Shown: in pieces, positions 32,811 through 41,900 of the stretch
Layout of the letters: the number at the start of each line of letters is the position of its first letter
Numbering within the stretch: the stretch's first letter is position 1
Assembly: GCA_964425745.1 (NCBI GenBank)
Contig: CAYRNW010000001.1
Coordinates: 232,868-296,867 of the forward strand
Length of the DNA stretch: 64,000 nucleotides
Source: CALCNS01 sp964425745
Lineage (GTDB): Bacteria; Bacillota; JAAYKD01
Direction of reading: 5' to 3'
Position numbers and translations under genes: made by a program
The notes under the pieces: model-generated
Databases searched by the model: none
Seen by the model: only the letters and a program-made list of their open reading frames with translations
Told to the model about the DNA's origin: nothing

Positions 32811-33878
32811 TTATGAATCTGTATAAGCTCTGGGAGTTTCCTCCCCTTTCATTACACGAAATACCCCATCGGCTAAGGCTCTCATTTCATCTTCACCGGG
32901 ATATCTGAAAATCGGACCAATCCAGCCAATTCTTTGTTGTATGCTGCCACATAAACGGAGGTTATTCGCCATCCCCCCAGTGAGGAGAATTCCGTCTACT
33001 TTGCCTTCTAACGGCATCGCCATGGCTGCTATTTCTTTGGCGATTTGATAAACCATTGCTTCAAAAACCTCTAAAGCGCGTTTATCACCGTTTTGAATCC
33101 TTTGTTCAACGACACGTAAATCCCCGGTTCCTAAATAGGCAATCAACCCCGCCTGTCCGTTAATTTTTTTAATCATTTCTTTTTCGGTAAAACGCCCGCT
33201 ATAACAAAGGCGGACCAAAGAATATACCGGTAAGGTTCCGGCTCTCTCTGCAGAAAACGGACCTCCTTCATTGGCGTTATTGACATCAACAATTCGACCT
33301 TGGTTCACCGAGGCAATGGAAAAGCCCCCTCCGAGATGAGCTACGATCAGACGGAGTGAGGAAAGTTCTCTATTGATTTCTTTGGCATGACGAATCATCG
33401 TAGCGCGGATGTTTAATGCATGGAGCATACTGGCTCTTGGAAGCTCCGGTAATCCACTAAAGCGTGCTACATCGTCGAACTCGTCAACCGAAACTGGATC
33501 CACGATATAACTGGCAACACCTAAGCGCCCTGCGATTTCATCTGCCAGCAACCCACCCAAATTGGAAGCGTGTAACCCATATTTCCCTTCGCACAAATCT
33601 CGTTTCATAGAATCATCTACAGGATAAACACCACTATGAAGAGGTTTTAACATGCCTCCCCGACCCACGATTGCTGAAATGTTCAATCCTATGCCTCGCT
33701 GGTCCAGCCACGTTTGAATTCGTTGATTTCTGTATGGTAACTGTGCCAAAATCGTATCATACGACGCTAATTCGGAACTTTCATGGTTGATCGTTTCTTG
33801 AACGATAACTTCGGTCTCTGTTAGTAAAGCAAGTTTGGTTGATGTTGAACCGGGATTAATCGCAAAAACTACATTCAT
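32811..33878 (-). CDS. buk: Butyrate kinase (copy 2, first gene of the operon)
   Basis: 355 residues, same fold as the other copy: NPGSTSTKLALL, GRGGMLKPL, HASNLGGLLAD, VAHLGGGFSIASV, and GGMANNLRL. All nucleotide- and phosphate-site segments are intact, so it should be active. The two copies differ throughout, for example NEGGPFSAERAGTLP here against DGDGPFSPERAGGLP in the other, which suggests different acyl specificity. GAGGAGGT precedes the start, and no gene lies between it and the STAS/GHKL gene 80 bases upstream. Confidence 0.9.
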   Translation of the reverse strand: MNVVFAINPGSTSTKLALLTETEVIVQETINHESSELASYDTILAQLPYRNQRIQTWLDQRGIGLNISAIVGRGGMLKPLHSGVYPVDDSMKRDLCEGKYGLHASNLGGLLADEIAGRLGVASYIVDPVSVDEFDDVARFSGLPELPRASMLHALNIRATMIRHAKEINRELSSLRLIVAHLGGGFSIASVNQGRIVDVNNANEGGPFSAERAGTLPVYSLVRLCYSGRFTEKEMIKKINGQAGLIAYLGTGDLRVVEQRIQNGDKRALEVFEAMVYQIAKEIAAMAMPLEGKVDGILLTGGMANNLRLCGSIQQRIGWIGPIFRYPGEDEMRALADGVFRVMKGEETPRAYTDS

Positions 33879-33958
33879 CAGCAGACCTCCTCTTCTTTCT
33901 CTTTTTTATTCTATTTCAACAGTCGAATCTTTTTTCCTGCCTACTCTTAATTTTCGGT

Positions 33959-34816
33959 TTAATCCCTCATTTTTAAGATTAAACTCACTTGGACACCCGG
34001 GAAGAAACTACAGGGTAAAAATTCTTCTCGTTCTAGAATTTGTGAAAAAAGCCCATTCCCAGATCGCAAATAAAAAGCCCCTTGAAATCTTTGCAAAGAT
34101 TTTATGACCTGAGCCAATCCTTGTCCTCTACCAACTTCTTTTGAAGCTGAAATTCCTTGCTGTAATGCATAACGAACCACCGATTCTTCCGGCCAGTCGA
34201 CAATCGCATGCCCTTGAGATAAACTTCCCCTTAATCCCACTCCCAAATCGGCTAAAGCTATGTGAATTTCTTTTCCATTCTTGGTTCGATAACTTTGCAC
34301 TGCGACATATCCGTGATCACGACTATGCTGAGGAATGTTTTGACACAACTCCGATAAAAGAGTACAGAAAAAAATTTGGTCTGGATTAAGATCTCCTCCC
34401 AATGGCAAAAAAATCCTCTTCATGTTTTGCAGGAAACTCGTAACAATCTCGGGCACTTCATCTTCTGCACGAAGTGTAGTGATTGGAATCAGCCACATTT
34501 CATCTTGTGTTTGTCTTAGGTTCAATTGAGGTTGTGCCGGTATTAAACTGGCGTATTGAGAGACCTCTTTCAAAAAGCCACTGCGTACTAGGTACTGCAT
34601 CACGTTCTCTTTCCGAGGCAAATACAACCATACCCGATCTAATACCATAGACAAGTATCGAACATAGGACAAAAGCATAAGGAGCCCAAAGGGGTCAATA
34701 AAATCTAAATCTCGCAAAGATACGGTGTTGTCCTCTCCGGCTAGAGGACGTAGGCGATCGAGCGCTTTGATTGTTTTATCCCCGGTCAATTGAAAAGGAA
34801 GGTTGAGAAAGTTCAT
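33959..34816 (-). CDS. Fused STAS-like / GHKL ATPase-like protein
   Basis: 285 residues. The N-terminal part (about 1-95) resembles an STAS-like segment (TVSLRDLDFIDPFGLLMLLSYV). The C-terminal part (about 150-285) has the Bergerat ATPase boxes: LLSELCQNIPQH (N box), ADLGVGLRGSL (G1) and GRGQGLAQVIKSL (G2). This is the fold of anti-sigma kinases such as SpoIIAB and RsbW, but fused to an antagonist-like domain and with no dimerisation or histidine-kinase domain. It is 20 bases downstream of cinA. It may be a phospho-relay switch or an ATP-dependent binder. Its partner is not visible. Confidence 0.7.
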   Translation of the reverse strand: MNFLNLPFQLTGDKTIKALDRLRPLAGEDNTVSLRDLDFIDPFGLLMLLSYVRYLSMVLDRVWLYLPRKENVMQYLVRSGFLKEVSQYASLIPAQPQLNLRQTQDEMWLIPITTLRAEDEVPEIVTSFLQNMKRIFLPLGGDLNPDQIFFCTLLSELCQNIPQHSRDHGYVAVQSYRTKNGKEIHIALADLGVGLRGSLSQGHAIVDWPEESVVRYALQQGISASKEVGRGQGLAQVIKSLQRFQGAFYLRSGNGLFSQILEREEFLPCSFFPGVQVSLILKMRD

Positions 34817-34835
34817 TCTCGCACCTCCCTTTCCT

Positions 34836-36074
34836 TTATTGGTTCAACTGTTGCCAAAGCAAGTAAGCAGCATTCTTTGCAGCACGCATTTTAATCTGAC
34901 CTCGACTGCCGTTGAAGTTCATTTTCTTGGTTTGACAACCATTGGGTCCGTATAAAGCGATCCAAACCAGCCCAACCGGTTTTTCCTCAGTACCCCCGCC
35001 CGGTCCGGCTATGCCACTGATCGCAAGAGCATAGTCGCTTTCAGCGATTTGAGACGCTTGAGTAGCCATGGCCGTTACCGTTTCTTCACTGACAGCACCA
35101 AAAGACTCAAGGGTCTCCTGAGGTACATTCAATAACTTTATTTTGCTTTGATTTGAATACGTCACCCAACCCTGTGTAAAGAACCCCGAACTGCCGGGTA
35201 AATCTGTAAAACTACTCGCAAGCAGTCCCCCAGTACAGGATTCGGCCAGGGCTAGCGTTTTATTGTTCTTTAAGAGTTGAGATGCTGCCGCAGAGAAGAT
35301 ACTTTCATCATCTTGCCCATAAATATGGATTCCCACTCGTTCTGCTACTTTTCGGTGAAGTAATTCCAATTTGATATCTGCTTCCTCTTTGGATTCGGCA
35401 CGTGTCGTTAGTCGCATCTGTACCTCACCCATACCCGCATACAGAGCCATCGTAGGATCAACTTGGCTTCTCATCAAATCGATTACTTCCATTTCCAGAG
35501 CGGACTCTCCAATACCGAAAAATTTTAGGGTACGATGGAAAAGATGTTGAGATAAATCAAAGTATTTACTCAATAATGGAACAACTTCATTTTCAAACAT
35601 GGCTTCCATCTCCCAAGGAGGTCCCGGTAAAAGGAAAATCCATTTGTCTAGGTGCGGAACCGCATAACCGCAAGCAGTACCATTCGGGTTCGGTAGTATG
35701 AGGGACCCTTTAGGCTTCAGCGCTTGCTTCAGATTGTTTTCCGGCATTTTTCCAAATCGACTCTGAAAACGTTGAATTAACCATTGCTTTTGGGCCTCGT
35801 CGGTCTCGAGCGGTCGGTTCGTAGCCAAGGCTACACCTTCACGTGTTAAATCATCATCAGTGGGGCCTAATCCTCCGGTCAAGATGAGCAGATCCGCTCT
35901 GCTGAGTGAATCGGTGATGGTAGCAGCCAACCGATTTAAATTATCCCCAACTGTTACCTGACGATAAACATTAACTCCAAAAGTAGCTAACCGTTGTGCT
36001 AGCCACGCTGCATTGGTGTTCACGATTTGCCCTAATAAAATCTCTGTTCCTACCGAAATCAACTCTGCGTTCAT
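34836..36074 (-). CDS. cinA: CinA family competence/damage-inducible protein
   Basis: 412 residues. The N-terminal MoCF-like domain (MNAELISVGTEILLGQIVNTN, TGGLGPTDDDLT) is joined to a C-terminal nicotinamide-nucleotide amidase domain (LAESCTGGLLAS, GSSGFFTQGWVTYSN, AISGIAGPGGGTEEKPVG). It recycles nicotinamide nucleotides and is often next to recA. It overlaps rimO by four bases (ATGA), so it is translated with it. Confidence 0.95.
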   Translation of the reverse strand: MNAELISVGTEILLGQIVNTNAAWLAQRLATFGVNVYRQVTVGDNLNRLAATITDSLSRADLLILTGGLGPTDDDLTREGVALATNRPLETDEAQKQWLIQRFQSRFGKMPENNLKQALKPKGSLILPNPNGTACGYAVPHLDKWIFLLPGPPWEMEAMFENEVVPLLSKYFDLSQHLFHRTLKFFGIGESALEMEVIDLMRSQVDPTMALYAGMGEVQMRLTTRAESKEEADIKLELLHRKVAERVGIHIYGQDDESIFSAAASQLLKNNKTLALAESCTGGLLASSFTDLPGSSGFFTQGWVTYSNQSKIKLLNVPQETLESFGAVSEETVTAMATQASQIAESDYALAISGIAGPGGGTEEKPVGLVWIALYGPNGCQTKKMNFNGSRGQIKMRAAKNAAYLLWQQLNQ

Positions 36075-37405
36075 GCGATCCCATCCTTTTCCAGTTGCAT
36101 TGCCAATAAATCGTATCCTTGGATTCCCGTGATTTTGACAAGATGCATCTCACCGGGTTTTGCTTTTCCATTGACGATCACTAAACCATCGATATCGGGA
36201 GCTTGCCCTTGGAAGCGCCCAATCCATTGCTCCTCAGAGACCCTTTTTTCAGCCAGAACCTGTACACTCTTATCCAACCATCGGCGGTTGTTCTTAATGA
36301 CAACTTTCTGTTGTGCTTCCATCAGCATGTTTCGTCGCCGCTCTTTTTCAGCTTCATCCATTTGGTCGTCTTTTTCGGCGGCAGGAGTTCCTTCTTCAGC
36401 TGAATAGGTAAATACACCTACATGATCAAAGGCGGTCTCTTGGACAAATGATACTAAGGCTTGAACATCCTCTAAGGTTTCTCCCGGATAACCCACGATG
36501 TAACTGGTTCGCAAAACCAAATCGGGCATTTTACTTTTCAATTCCGAGATTAAAGCCAAGATTTCTTCCTTGGTTCCGGTTCGATTCATATCCTTCAATA
36601 AATGGGTTTGGCAATGTTGGAGAGGTAAATCAATGTATTGACACATTTTTGGATGAGTTGCCAAAAGGTCAATAAAATCATCCGTAAAATGCGAAGGATA
36701 ACAGTAAAGAATTCTAAGCCACTCGAGTCCCTCGATTTCAACAAGTTCTTTGCAAAGACGCCCAAGCGCTAAGTCCCCATAGAGGTCTTGACCATACAGA
36801 GTACAGTCTTGTGCAATCAGACAAATTTCTTTGACTCCTTGCTCAACCAATCTACGACTTTCAATGAGAATATCTTCAATTGTGCGGCTTCGAAAAACGC
36901 CTCGTATCATCGGGATTGCACAATAGCTGCATCGATTATCACAACCATCTGCAATCTTCACATAAGCTGTCGCCGGTAAGGTCGCTTGCATTCTTGGTAA
37001 TTGATGTTGGTATAAATAATTCTCAGGCGGACTTTGCAGCACAATTTGATGTGGGTTCTCTTGCAATTGATGCAAAATCTCAACGACGTGGGCAAAATCC
37101 CCCACCCCAAAATAGGCATCCACTTCAGGAATTTCTTGTGCCAACTCCTGAGCGTAGCGTTGAACCAAGCAACCTGCGACCATAAGGTATTGTAAAGCCC
37201 CTGTTTTCTTAAATTCTGCAGTTTCTAAAATTGTATCAATAGATTCCTGTTTCGCTGGTTCAATAAAACCACAGGTGTTAATCACAATGACCTCGGCTTG
37301 TTCAGGAGTGACATATTCTAATCCTGCCTGCTGTAATTGACCCATCATCATTTCACTATCGACTAAATTTTTACTGCACCCCAGGGAAATCATGGAAAAT
37401 TTCAT
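36071..37405 (-). CDS. rimO: Ribosomal protein S12 methylthiotransferase RimO
   Basis: 444 residues. A radical SAM methylthiotransferase that modifies Asp of ribosomal protein S12. The N-terminal domain carries the auxiliary cluster cysteines (LGCSKNLVDSE, NTCGFIEPAKQESID, AGCLVQRY). The radical SAM motif is CDNRCSYCAIPMIRG near residue 150, and a C-terminal TRAM domain follows. The LGCSKN start and the absence of the MiaB-specific segments point to RimO. The order ftsK-ygiQ-rimO-cinA is seen on this strand. Confidence 0.95.
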   Translation of the reverse strand: MKFSMISLGCSKNLVDSEMMMGQLQQAGLEYVTPEQAEVIVINTCGFIEPAKQESIDTILETAEFKKTGALQYLMVAGCLVQRYAQELAQEIPEVDAYFGVGDFAHVVEILHQLQENPHQIVLQSPPENYLYQHQLPRMQATLPATAYVKIADGCDNRCSYCAIPMIRGVFRSRTIEDILIESRRLVEQGVKEICLIAQDCTLYGQDLYGDLALGRLCKELVEIEGLEWLRILYCYPSHFTDDFIDLLATHPKMCQYIDLPLQHCQTHLLKDMNRTGTKEEILALISELKSKMPDLVLRTSYIVGYPGETLEDVQALVSFVQETAFDHVGVFTYSAEEGTPAAEKDDQMDEAEKERRRNMLMEAQQKVVIKNNRRWLDKSVQVLAEKRVSEEQWIGRFQGQAPDIDGLVIVNGKAKPGEMHLVKITGIQGYDLLAMQLEKDGIA

Positions 37406-37419
37406 GATTGGACTCCTTC

Positions 37420-39258
37420 TTATTTCGACCTAAACCCGCTGCGACGGGTAGGCTTCTTTGTCTTTTGCTTTTGAAAACCGATCAAAGCTTTTGGATGGTT
37501 TCCCATTAGATCTTCTCGTTTACCCAGTTGCAGTGCTTTGATAACGGTTTGGCGATTTTCCGGTTTTTTGTATTGCAATAATGCTCTTTGCAAACTGCGT
37601 TTTTCCGGTGCCTTTACGACAACAACATCTTGACCAGACAAGGGATCGATGCCGCTGTAATACATTGCCGTTGAAATACTGCCTGGGGTGGGAATAAAAT
37701 CCTGTACTTGCTCCGGTTGAAATCCCAAATCTCGAACATATTCCGCCAATTCGATTGCGTCTGATAACCCGCAGCCGGGGTGTGAGGTCATGAAATATGG
37801 TACTAAATATTGATTTCTACCTAATTCCTGATTGACTTCTTGATACATTTTGCGGAAACGATCAAAGACCTCCGCTTGAGGTTTACCCATGTAGTGCAAG
37901 GCATTTTTCGCTACATGCTCTGGTGCTACTTTTAATTGCCCACTAATGTGATATTGACAAAGTTCTTTTAAATACTCTCGAGCTTTAGGATCTGCCAATA
38001 AATAATCGTAGCGGATTCCCGAGCGTACAAACACCTTTTTGACTTTCGGAATCATCCTTGCTTTACGCAGTAACTCAAAGTAATCGCTATGATCCACGAT
38101 CAAACTTGGGCATAAATCCGGAAACAAACACTGCCTGTGCTGGCAAGCTCCTACTTTCATTTGCTTGCCACAAGAAGGGATTCTGAAATTAGCACTAGGA
38201 CCTCCAATATCGTGTACATAGCCTTTAAAACGAGGAGAACGGGTCATGGCCTCAATCTCATGCAAAATGCTCTCGTGGCTTCTATTTTGAATGATCCTTC
38301 CCTGATGAGAAGTAATGGCACAGAACGAACAGCCCCCAAAGCATCCGCGATGACTGGTAATACTAAATTCAACTTCATCAAGTGCTGGTACTCCCCCTAA
38401 GGATTCATAGCGGGGATGCCAAGCGCGTTCATAGGGGAGAGCATAAACGGAATCCATTTCTGCAGTTGTCAAAGGTTTCGCGGGGGTGTTCATGACCAAC
38501 CAGCCGGTCTCTTCCTCCTGAACCAAGGGCTTCCCCAAGAAGGGATTTTGCTCATGTTCAATGATCCGTATCGACTCTGCATACTTGGCTTTGCTTTGGC
38601 TGATCTCTGCAAAAGAGGGCAAATAGATTGCCGTATCGATGTGGGGCTCTTGCTTTGTCAGATATGCCGTTCCCGCAATGTGTTGTAATTTAGTTAAGGG
38701 TACATTGCGCTGGCAGAATTTCGATAACTCCCAAATTTGCTTTTCTCCCATACCAAAGATCAATAGATCCGCTTGAGAGTCTACTAAAATTGAATGACGG
38801 ATCCGATCATCCCAATAATCATAATGAGGATTCCTTCGCAGACTCGCCTCAATTCCTCCAATGACAATTGGGATATCCCCATAGAGCCGACGAATCATTT
38901 GGCAATAGACAATCACCGCACGATTGGGACGTTTGCCTCCTTTTCCACCGGGAGCATAGTCATCCTCACTTCTGCGCTTTTTGCTTGCAGTGTAATTATT
39001 TAACATCGAATCAAGATTGCCACTTGATACCATAAACCCGATTCGCGGTCTGCCAAAAACTTGAAAGTCATCTGGTTTATTCCAATCCGGTTGCGCTATG
39101 ATGCCAACCCGAAAACCCTCGGCTTCCAGCAACCGTCCAATAATGGCAATACCAAAACTGGGATGATCCACATAGGCATCCCCGGTAACCAAGACAAAAT
39201 CACATTGATCCCAATCCCTCGCCCGCATTTCCTCAAGCGTCAACGGTAAAAACGACAT
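37420..39258 (-). CDS. ygiQ: YgiQ family radical SAM protein
   Basis: 612 residues. The start MSFLPLTLEEM is chosen because AGAAGGAG precedes it; ten upstream codons in frame are excluded. Features: DAYVDHPSFGIAIIGR near residue 27, VIGGIEASLRR near 130, the radical SAM cluster SHRGCFGGCSFCAITSHQGR near 308, and the C-terminal DFIPTPGS region. The family is widespread and its reaction is unknown. The last residues are very basic (KTKKPTRRSGFRSK). It lies 20 bases after ftsK. Confidence 0.92.
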   Translation of the reverse strand: MSFLPLTLEEMRARDWDQCDFVLVTGDAYVDHPSFGIAIIGRLLEAEGFRVGIIAQPDWNKPDDFQVFGRPRIGFMVSSGNLDSMLNNYTASKKRRSEDDYAPGGKGGKRPNRAVIVYCQMIRRLYGDIPIVIGGIEASLRRNPHYDYWDDRIRHSILVDSQADLLIFGMGEKQIWELSKFCQRNVPLTKLQHIAGTAYLTKQEPHIDTAIYLPSFAEISQSKAKYAESIRIIEHEQNPFLGKPLVQEEETGWLVMNTPAKPLTTAEMDSVYALPYERAWHPRYESLGGVPALDEVEFSITSHRGCFGGCSFCAITSHQGRIIQNRSHESILHEIEAMTRSPRFKGYVHDIGGPSANFRIPSCGKQMKVGACQHRQCLFPDLCPSLIVDHSDYFELLRKARMIPKVKKVFVRSGIRYDYLLADPKAREYLKELCQYHISGQLKVAPEHVAKNALHYMGKPQAEVFDRFRKMYQEVNQELGRNQYLVPYFMTSHPGCGLSDAIELAEYVRDLGFQPEQVQDFIPTPGSISTAMYYSGIDPLSGQDVVVVKAPEKRSLQRALLQYKKPENRQTVIKALQLGKREDLMGNHPKALIGFQKQKTKKPTRRSGFRSK

Positions 39259-39277
39259 GCTTACTCCTTCTAAACTA

Positions 39278-41758
39278 CTAGTTACCAAATTTGTTCTCTA
39301 ATTGCTCTTTAGACAATAGGACTTCTCGCGGTTTACTGCCTTGTGCAGGTCCCACTACCCCAACCTCTTCTAACTGATCCATGATTCGACCAGCTCGACT
39401 GTGACCCACTTTCAGGCGGCGTTGTAAATACGATACGGATCCTTGTCCAGACTCAATCACGATTCGTGCTGCCTGCATGAATAAGTCATCCATATCTGAA
39501 GTGTCTTCACCTTCATTTGAAATTTCTTCCGGCATCAAAATGGAATCATTAAAAATCGGTGCACCTTGCATTTTAACGTGGCTAACCACTGCTTCGACCT
39601 CGGTTTCTGAAATATAGGATCCTTGAATTCTCATTGGTTTCGGAATTCCCATGGGTTGGAAGAGCATGTCTCCCCTTCCCAGTAATTTCTCAGCACCGTT
39701 CATATCGAGGATAATTCTGGAATCAATTCCGGAAGAAACCGCAAAAGCAATACGACTGGGAATATTCGCTTTAATGGACCCTGTAATGATGTCGGCAGAA
39801 GGCCTTTGGGTTCCAATAACCAAATGAATCCCGGCGGCTCTAGCTAATTGAGCGATACGAATAATCGATTCTTCCACTTCATCTCTGGCTACGATCATTA
39901 AATCAGCCAATTCATCAATAAAGACGATCCAATACGGTAAAGGTTCACGATGATCATCATGAAGTACCTTTTCATTGAATTGACCAATGTTTTTTACGCT
40001 GAAAGCAGCGAAAAGTTCGTAGCGGCGATCCATTTCTTTTGTCACCGATTTTAAAACACCGGCTGCTTTTTTGGGATCAGTTACAACAGGGGCTAACAAG
40101 TGGGGAATCCCATTATAGGTTGCCATTTCAACAACTTTAGGATCAATCATAATCAATTTAATCTGTTCGGGAGAAAAACGATACAACAAACTTGTAATCA
40201 TGCAGTTCATACAAACGCTTTTTCCTGAACCGGTTGCACCCGCAATGAGCAAATGAGGCATTTTAGATAAATCCGTAATAATGGTTCGGCCGGCAATATC
40301 TTTACCTAGTGCAACAACAACACCTTTATCTGCATCTGAAAATTCTTGTGAACTCAATACGTCGCGAATGGTCACCATTGAAACTTCTTTATTGGGCACC
40401 TCAATTCCGATAGCTGCTTTCCCAGGAATGGGAGCTTCAATTCGAACTCCTGTCGCCGCTAAGCTTAAAGCAATGTCATCGGAAAGGTTAGCTACTTTGT
40501 TAACTCGAATACCGGGAGCTAACTGTAACTCATAGCGAGTAATGGTTGGGCCACAACTGACATGAATCACTTTTGCTTTCACACCAAAAACGGCCAAGGT
40601 TTGCTCTAGTTGCTCCGTTTTTTTATCAAGTTCAGCTATTTGATTGGCTTCCATTGGTTTGCCCGCTGTTAGGATCTCCAAGGGTGGTTTTTGATAATGA
40701 TACTGCTTTTCTCTTGGCAAAACAGTTTCCATGGGCTCTGAATCATCTGCGAGCGCAATATCGGGTAGGCCAGATCGATCTTCCATAATAACAAAAGGAG
40801 AGTCGGTGATCCGCTCCTCTGGAATTGAGTTTTGAACAGAATCTTTTTCTGGTTTTGGTTGGGTCTGACTCAATTTTGTCTGATAAACCAATTCATCGTC
40901 CGGGGTTAACTGTGCAACTGCCTCAGGGAGTTCTTTCTCTGATGTCTCATCAAGTGTCATTTGTTTCAGATTTTCTGCTTTGGCTGCTTGGTCTGCCGCA
41001 ATCCGAATGGCAGATAAGGGCTTCTCCTTGCGTTGTGAGTTCACTGTAACAACGGATTCCTCTAGTGGTTTTACCACGGGAGGGTGTAAAGCTACATTGG
41101 TTACTAACTTCTCCTCAGCTTTGAGCCGGTCTTCCTGTAGCTTTTTCACTACCAGTTGGCGATTTTTCTGCCAATTTTGTAGATTTTGAAGCATGGACCG
41201 CCAAAGCGAACGGATTTTCAGACCCGTCTGGCCAATAAAGAACACTGGTGGTTTCTGGCTAATGAAGCAAAGGGTGACAAAGGCCAAAAAAGTGATGAAC
41301 AGTAATGTACCTACGAAACCTAAAATCGGATAAATCATTTGAAGCAAAGCGCTGCCAATCCAGCCACCTGCTGAGCGGAAAATCGATTCCATACTGATGT
41401 CCTGCTTACGAATCATAAAGCCGAATGACACGGTCAAACTTGTTAAGAGGTTTAACAAAGCTAACCCAATGATTCTTCCGGGTCTCAAGGGGATTTTTTT
41501 AGCGAGTAAGATCGCTAAACATAAATAGAGTAGCACAAAAATTGGTATTGCTGCTGTGCTGCCAAATAAGAATCGGAATCGATCTGCTAAAAAAAAGCCG
41601 ACGTAGCCGGTTCGATCAGTAAACAAGCTTACTAAAACATAAAGCAAGAAAAAAACTCCCACCAATGGAAGCAGCCAATGAAGTGTACGATACAGACCTT
41701 CGTTCTTTACCTCATTGGTAGTGGCTTTCTTGCTCTTTGTTCCTCGATTTGTCGCCAA
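39278..41758 (-). CDS. ftsK: DNA translocase FtsK/SpoIIIE
   Basis: About 826 residues from TTG 41758, which has GAGGTGA five bases before it; GTG 41767 is an alternative. Four N-terminal membrane segments are visible (for example WLLPLVGVFFLLYVLV and AIPIFVLLYLCLAILLA). A variable acidic linker (about 220-360) follows, then the RecA-like motor with Walker A GATGSGKSVC near 500 and Walker B IVFIDELADL. A C-terminal winged-helix gamma domain (SVSYLQRRLKVGHSRAGRI) reads KOPS/SRS-type polarity sequences. It moves chromosomal DNA through the division or sporulation septum. FtsK heads the ftsK-ygiQ-rimO-cinA transcript from the promoter at 41803. Confidence 0.95.
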   Translation of the reverse strand: MATNRGTKSKKATTNEVKNEGLYRTLHWLLPLVGVFFLLYVLVSLFTDRTGYVGFFLADRFRFLFGSTAAIPIFVLLYLCLAILLAKKIPLRPGRIIGLALLNLLTSLTVSFGFMIRKQDISMESIFRSAGGWIGSALLQMIYPILGFVGTLLFITFLAFVTLCFISQKPPVFFIGQTGLKIRSLWRSMLQNLQNWQKNRQLVVKKLQEDRLKAEEKLVTNVALHPPVVKPLEESVVTVNSQRKEKPLSAIRIAADQAAKAENLKQMTLDETSEKELPEAVAQLTPDDELVYQTKLSQTQPKPEKDSVQNSIPEERITDSPFVIMEDRSGLPDIALADDSEPMETVLPREKQYHYQKPPLEILTAGKPMEANQIAELDKKTEQLEQTLAVFGVKAKVIHVSCGPTITRYELQLAPGIRVNKVANLSDDIALSLAATGVRIEAPIPGKAAIGIEVPNKEVSMVTIRDVLSSQEFSDADKGVVVALGKDIAGRTIITDLSKMPHLLIAGATGSGKSVCMNCMITSLLYRFSPEQIKLIMIDPKVVEMATYNGIPHLLAPVVTDPKKAAGVLKSVTKEMDRRYELFAAFSVKNIGQFNEKVLHDDHREPLPYWIVFIDELADLMIVARDEVEESIIRIAQLARAAGIHLVIGTQRPSADIITGSIKANIPSRIAFAVSSGIDSRIILDMNGAEKLLGRGDMLFQPMGIPKPMRIQGSYISETEVEAVVSHVKMQGAPIFNDSILMPEEISNEGEDTSDMDDLFMQAARIVIESGQGSVSYLQRRLKVGHSRAGRIMDQLEEVGVVGPAQGSKPREVLLSKEQLENKFGN

Positions 41759-41802
41759 TCCGGTCACCTCTTCTTCACTTCAATCAATTTGTACAGTATA
41801 TT

Positions 41803-41831
41803 ATTATATCATAGGATGCTATAGCTTTCAA
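41803..41831 (-). promoter_or_regulatory. Strong sigma-A promoter of ftsK
   Basis: On the minus strand TTGAAA (41831-41826), a 17-base spacer and perfect TATAAT (41808-41803), with TG at the extended -10 position. The leader before ftsK is about 35-40 bases. Confidence 0.85.
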
Positions 41832-41865
41832 GCAAGCACCATGGTTTTGCTTGATTGGCACTACC

Positions 41866-41895
41866 GTGAGAAAAGCCGCCCCTATAAGGACGGCT
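41866..41895 (-). terminator. Terminator after the RNase J-like gene
   Basis: An 8-bp GC-rich stem (AGCCGTCC with GGGGCGGCT, one G-U pair) followed on the minus strand by TTTTCTC, six bases after the stop of the RNase J-like gene. Confidence 0.75.
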
Positions 41896-41900
41896 AAACC

